DNA of 26,655 bases from Flavobacteriaceae bacterium (GTDB lineage Bacteria; Bacteroidota; Bacteroidia; Flavobacteriales; Flavobacteriaceae), in NCBI GenBank assembly GCA_002693605.1, contig NZQO01000047.1, forward strand, positions 1 through 26,655, in the 5' to 3' direction. Below the pieces are notes generated by a model, which saw only the letters and a program-made list of their open reading frames with translations, did not search any database and was not told the DNA's origin. A program made the translations under genes and the position numbers. The stretch's first letter is position 1; each line of letters begins with the position of its first letter. Shown here piece by piece: positions 23,344 to 26,655 of the stretch.

Positions 23344-24576
23344 ATGGAAAACTTAGCGTTAATTGATTCTTTTTCAGAATTTAAGGATGATAAGCTCATT
23401 GACAGAGTAACGCTGATGGCGATACTGGAAGACGTTTTCAGAAATGCCCTGAAGAAAAAATACGGAAGTGACGATAATTTCGATATAATCATCAACCCCG
23501 ACAAGGGCGATTTGGAGATTTGGAGAAACCGTGTGGTCGTGGCCGATGGCGAGGTAGAGGACGAGAACGAGGAAATTTCACTTACCGAGGCCCGCAAGAT
23601 CGAGCCCGACTTTGAGATTGGGGAAGATGTTTCCGAAGAGGTAAAGCTAATACACCTTGGTCGCCGTTCCATCCTGGCACTGCGCCAAAACTTGATCTCT
23701 AAGATACACGAGCACGATAACACCAATATTTACAAGCAGTTCAAGGAGCTTGAGGGCGATATTTACACCGCTGAGGTGCACCACATTCGCCACCGTGCGG
23801 TTATCTTGCTTGACGATGAGGGCAATGAGATAATCCTTCCGAAGGACAAGCAGATTCCGTCCGATTTCTTCCGCAAGGGAGATAATGTGCGCGGCATCAT
23901 TGAAAGCGTTGAGCTTAAGGGCAACAAGCCCGCGATTATCATGTCTCGAGCTTCGCCCTTGTTCCTAGAAAAACTCTTCGAGCAAGAAATCCCGGAAGTC
24001 TTCGACGGCCTCATTACCGTTAAGAAAGTAGTGCGCATTCCCGGTGAAAAGGCGAAGGTAGCGGTAGATTCGTACGATGATCGTATCGATCCCGTTGGTG
24101 CCTGTGTGGGTATGAAGGGAAGCCGTATACACGGAATTGTACGCGAGCTTGGCAACGAGAATATTGATGTGATAAACTACACCAACAACCTGCAGTTGTT
24201 CATAACGCGCGCCCTTAGCCCGGCTAAGGTAACCTCTATCAAGATCGATGAGGAAAGAAAACGCGCCGAGGTGCTCTTGCGCCCCGAGGAAGTATCGAAG
24301 GCAATTGGCCGCGGCGGGCACAACATTCGCCTTGCTGGACAGTTAACTGGTTACGAGATCGATGTGCTGCGCGAAGGAGCTGAAGAAGATGTAGAATTAA
24401 AGGAATTCTCAGATGAAATCGATGAGTGGGTAATCTCCGAATTCCAGAAAATTGGCCTCGACACCGCCAAAAGTGTGCTCGAATACGATATTGCCGATTT
24501 GGTACAACGTACCGACCTAGAGGAGGAAACCATCCGCGAGGTAATCAGTATATTGAAAGAAGAATTTGAAGAGTAG
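23344..24576 (+). CDS. nusA: Transcription termination/antitermination factor NusA
   Basis: NusA binds RNA polymerase and nascent RNA to control pausing, termination and antitermination. Domains in order: polymerase-binding N-terminal domain (about 1-125), S1 domain (about 138-200), KH1 with GMKGSRI at 256-262 and KH2 with GRGGHNI at 322-328. A short C-terminal helical segment ends at 410 aa, without the acidic repeats of the enterobacterial protein, as is usual in Bacteroidota. It sits between rimP and infB. NusA is a plausible effector on the terminator-like hairpin at the head of its own operon. Confidence 0.97.
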   Translation: MENLALIDSFSEFKDDKLIDRVTLMAILEDVFRNALKKKYGSDDNFDIIINPDKGDLEIWRNRVVVADGEVEDENEEISLTEARKIEPDFEIGEDVSEEVKLIHLGRRSILALRQNLISKIHEHDNTNIYKQFKELEGDIYTAEVHHIRHRAVILLDDEGNEIILPKDKQIPSDFFRKGDNVRGIIESVELKGNKPAIIMSRASPLFLEKLFEQEIPEVFDGLITVKKVVRIPGEKAKVAVDSYDDRIDPVGACVGMKGSRIHGIVRELGNENIDVINYTNNLQLFITRALSPAKVTSIKIDEERKRAEVLLRPEEVSKAIGRGGHNIRLAGQLTGYEIDVLREGAEEDVELKEFSDEIDEWVISEFQKIGLDTAKSVLEYDIADLVQRTDLEEETIREVISILKEEFEE

Positions 24577-24632
24577 TAAAAAGTTTACCTATTTTTACGC
24601 ATAATTTAAAAGAATCACAGGATAGCATTTAT

Positions 24633-26655
24633 ATGGCTGAAGTAAAAACAATGAGGCTCAACAAAGTACTGCGCGAATTCAACATTTCGCTGGACCGTGC
24701 CGTGGAATTCCTTAGTTCCAAGGGGTACGAGGTGGACGCACGTCCTACCACCAAAATCTCGGGAGAAGAATACCAAGTGCTTTTTGACGAATTTCAAACC
24801 GATAAGAGCAAAAAAATCGAGTCCAAGGAAGTGGGCGAGGAAAAGCGCAAGGAAAAGGAAGAGCTGCGCTTGGCCCGCGAGCGCGAGCAGGAGGAGAAAG
24901 AGCGTAGGGAAGCCTCAACTGTTATAAAGGCCGAAGCCAAACTAAGTGGACCTAAGCAGGTTGGGAAAATAGACCTAGATGCTGCCGGCAAGAAGAAGGA
25001 AGAAAAACCTGCTGAAGTCACGGCCGAAGAAAAACCCGAGCCCGCACAAGAGGAAAAACCCATAGCGGAAGCTCCAAAGGAGGCCGCGAAACCTGAGCCC
25101 GCGGCTAAGGAAGAGGAAAAGCCAGCTGCAAAGGCCGAGGCACCGACACCTAAAACAGAGGCCAAGACAGAGGCCAAGTTAGAAGCTAAGGAAGAGAAAA
25201 AAGCAGACGCCCCAAAAGCAGAACAGCCGAAGGAAGCGACCCCAGAAAAATCTGATACCGTAACTACACAGTACAAGAAATTGGATGGTCCCAACTTCAC
25301 GGGCGAGAAGATCGATCTTTCAAAGTTCAAGAAACCCGAAAAGAAAAAGGACAAGAAGGACGACGACAAGAACAAGCGAGGCAGAAGGCGCCGCATCACT
25401 AAGGACACTGCCAAAGGCGGAGGCAATTTCAAAAATAATAAGGGCCGCAAGGGCCGCACGCAAGCTCCCAAAGAAGAGCCTAGCGAAGAAGAAGTACAAA
25501 AGCAGGTACGCGAGACCCTCGAAAAACTTCAGGGGAAATCCTCTAAGGGGAAAGGCGCCAAGTACCGTCGCGAAAAGCGTGATAGCCACCGTCAGAAAAC
25601 TGAGGACGAACTGGCACAACAAGAACAGGCAAGTAGCCTATTGAAGGTAACCGAATTTGTTACCGTAAGCGAGATTGCCACGATGATGAACGTGCCGGTA
25701 ACCAAGGTTATTTCTGCGTGTATGTCGTTGGGTATGATGGTGACGATGAACCAGCGTCTCGATGCTGAAACGCTTTCTATCGTAGCCGATGAGTTTGGAT
25801 TTGAAGTGGAATTCGTAACGGCCGATATTGAAGAATCGAAACCGAGACAGCAAGATGCTCCCGAAGATTTAGAGCCACGGGCACCAATCGTTACCGTTAT
25901 GGGCCACGTAGACCACGGTAAAACTTCGTTACTGGATTATGTGCGCGAAGAGAATGTTATAGCGGGCGAATCTGGTGGCATTACACAACATATTGGAGCC
26001 TACGGGGTCGAATTGGAAAACGGGCAGAAAATAGCCTTCCTCGATACTCCGGGTCACGAAGCCTTTACCGCGATGCGGGCAAGGGGTGCCCAGGTAACAG
26101 ATTTGGCTATTATCGTAATCGCTGCCGATGACGATATCATGCCTCAAACGAAAGAGGCCATCAGTCACGCACAGGCAGCCGGGGTGCCTATCGTATTTGC
26201 CATTAACAAGGTAGATAAGCCAACCGCCAATCCTGAAAAAATCAAGGAAGGGCTTGCAAGTATGAACTTACTGGTTGAAGATTGGGGCGGTAAGATCCAA
26301 TCGCACGATATTTCCGCTAAGACTGGACAAGGCGTAAAGGAACTTCTTGAAAAAGTACTCCTCGAGGCCGAATTGCTAGAATTAAAAGCCAACCCAAATC
26401 GCTTCGCGAATGGTACCGTGGTAGAGGCTTACCTCGACAAAGGTCGTGGATACGTTTCAACCGTGCTGGTACAGGGCGGAACGCTCAAGATTGGCGACTA
26501 CGTGCTTGCAGGACAGCATCACGGTAAAGTGAAGGCTATGCAAGACGAACGGGGTAATAATATTACCGTGGCGGGTCCATCAACGCCGGTTTCCATACTG
26601 GGTCTGGATGGTGCACCGCAGGCGGGTGATAAATTTAACGTTTACGAAGACGAGC
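24633..26655 (+). CDS. infB: Translation initiation factor IF-2 (partial at right edge)
   Basis: IF-2 is the GTPase that brings initiator tRNA to the 30S subunit and promotes subunit joining. The ATG at 24633 opens a frame of 674 codons without a stop. An IF2 N-terminal module ([20 protein letters not shown], from residue 7) is followed by a long Lys/Glu/Ala/Pro-rich linker (about 60-330). A second N-terminal module covers about 336-395 ([23 protein letters not shown]). The G domain has GHVDHGKT at 424-431 (P-loop), [12 protein letters not shown] and SAKTG, and domain II begins before the edge. The long N-terminus is typical of the phylum. It lies 56 bp after nusA. Confidence 0.97.
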   Translation, partial: MAEVKTMRLNKVLREFNISLDRAVEFLSSKGYEVDARPTTKISGEEYQVLFDEFQTDKSKKIESKEVGEEKRKEKEELRLAREREQEEKERREASTVIKAEAKLSGPKQVGKIDLDAAGKKKEEKPAEVTAEEKPEPAQEEKPIAEAPKEAAKPEPAAKEEEKPAAKAEAPTPKTEAKTEAKLEAKEEKKADAPKAEQPKEATPEKSDTVTTQYKKLDGPNFTGEKIDLSKFKKPEKKKDKKDDDKNKRGRRRRITKDTAKGGGNFKNNKGRKGRTQAPKEEPSEEEVQKQVRETLEKLQGKSSKGKGAKYRREKRDSHRQKTEDELAQQEQASSLLKVTEFVTVSEIATMMNVPVTKVISACMSLGMMVTMNQRLDAETLSIVADEFGFEVEFVTADIEESKPRQQDAPEDLEPRAPIVTVMGHVDHGKTSLLDYVREENVIAGESGGITQHIGAYGVELENGQKIAFLDTPGHEAFTAMRARGAQVTDLAIIVIAADDDIMPQTKEAISHAQAAGVPIVFAINKVDKPTANPEKIKEGLASMNLLVEDWGGKIQSHDISAKTGQGVKELLEKVLLEAELLELKANPNRFANGTVVEAYLDKGRGYVSTVLVQGGTLKIGDYVLAGQHHGKVKAMQDERGNNITVAGPSTPVSILGLDGAPQAGDKFNVYEDE

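Noticed and set aside
24794..25471. 225-aa minus-strand frame opposite infB
   Set aside because: Its Ser/Phe/Ala-rich composition is the antisense image of the Lys/Glu/Ala-rich IF-2 linker.

Overview
The window is chromosomal DNA from a marine-type flavobacterium (Bacteroidota, probably Flavobacteriaceae; genus not determinable by eye). The evidence is Bacteroidota promoters of the form TTG-N19-TAnnTTTG, the absence of Shine-Dalgarno sites, a Bacteroidota-type DUF2723 (GT117) membrane protein, a flavobacterial surface-protein N-terminus of the 'GIGT.NP..S.LD..ST.KG' type, and an integrase with the N-terminal domain usual in that phylum.

Layout. 1-1537: 5' part of polA (minus strand, runs off the left edge). 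1915-2910: glycosylasparaginase (minus). 3031-4257: membrane-anchored metallophosphoesterase (plus). 4312-4608: thioredoxin-fold protein without the redox cysteines. 4836-6329: secreted, beta-rich, tailspike-like surface protein. 6374-10297: two-gene minus-strand operon of a DUF2723/GT117 membrane protein and a polysaccharide deacetylase. 10474-10546: tRNA-Gln(UUG) with a near-perfect promoter.

10535-21235: a 10.7 kb AT-rich integrative element lodged in the 3' end of the tRNA-Gln gene. A perfect 14-bp direct repeat (attL in the tRNA, attR beside the integrase) bounds it. It carries an Abi_2/HEPN-type abortive-infection gene on the plus strand. A leftward gene set follows: tyrosine integrase, single-chain type IIG restriction-modification enzyme, unrecognised 307-aa protein, excisionase-like HTH protein, an unlisted 49-aa small ORF, DUF3987 P-loop protein and a DUF6371-like zinc-ribbon/Toprim protein. 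No relaxase, conjugation, capsid or terminase gene is present, so it looks like a satellite-like or mobilisable defence island with its own replication proteins. It brings a replacement terminator for the tRNA, has matching 15-nt repeats inside both ends that could be integrase arm sites, and has dyads at the abi promoter and over the HTH start codon.

21294-22705: universal stress protein and lipoprotein, translationally coupled (minus). 22796-26655: rimP-nusA-infB translation/transcription operon (plus, infB runs off the right edge), preceded by a good promoter and a GC-rich terminator-like leader hairpin.

The flanks are ordinary housekeeping DNA. The accessory biology sits in the island, where the two defence genes are cargo and the Toprim/DUF3987 pair with the HTH protein and integrase probably handle excision, replication and integration.
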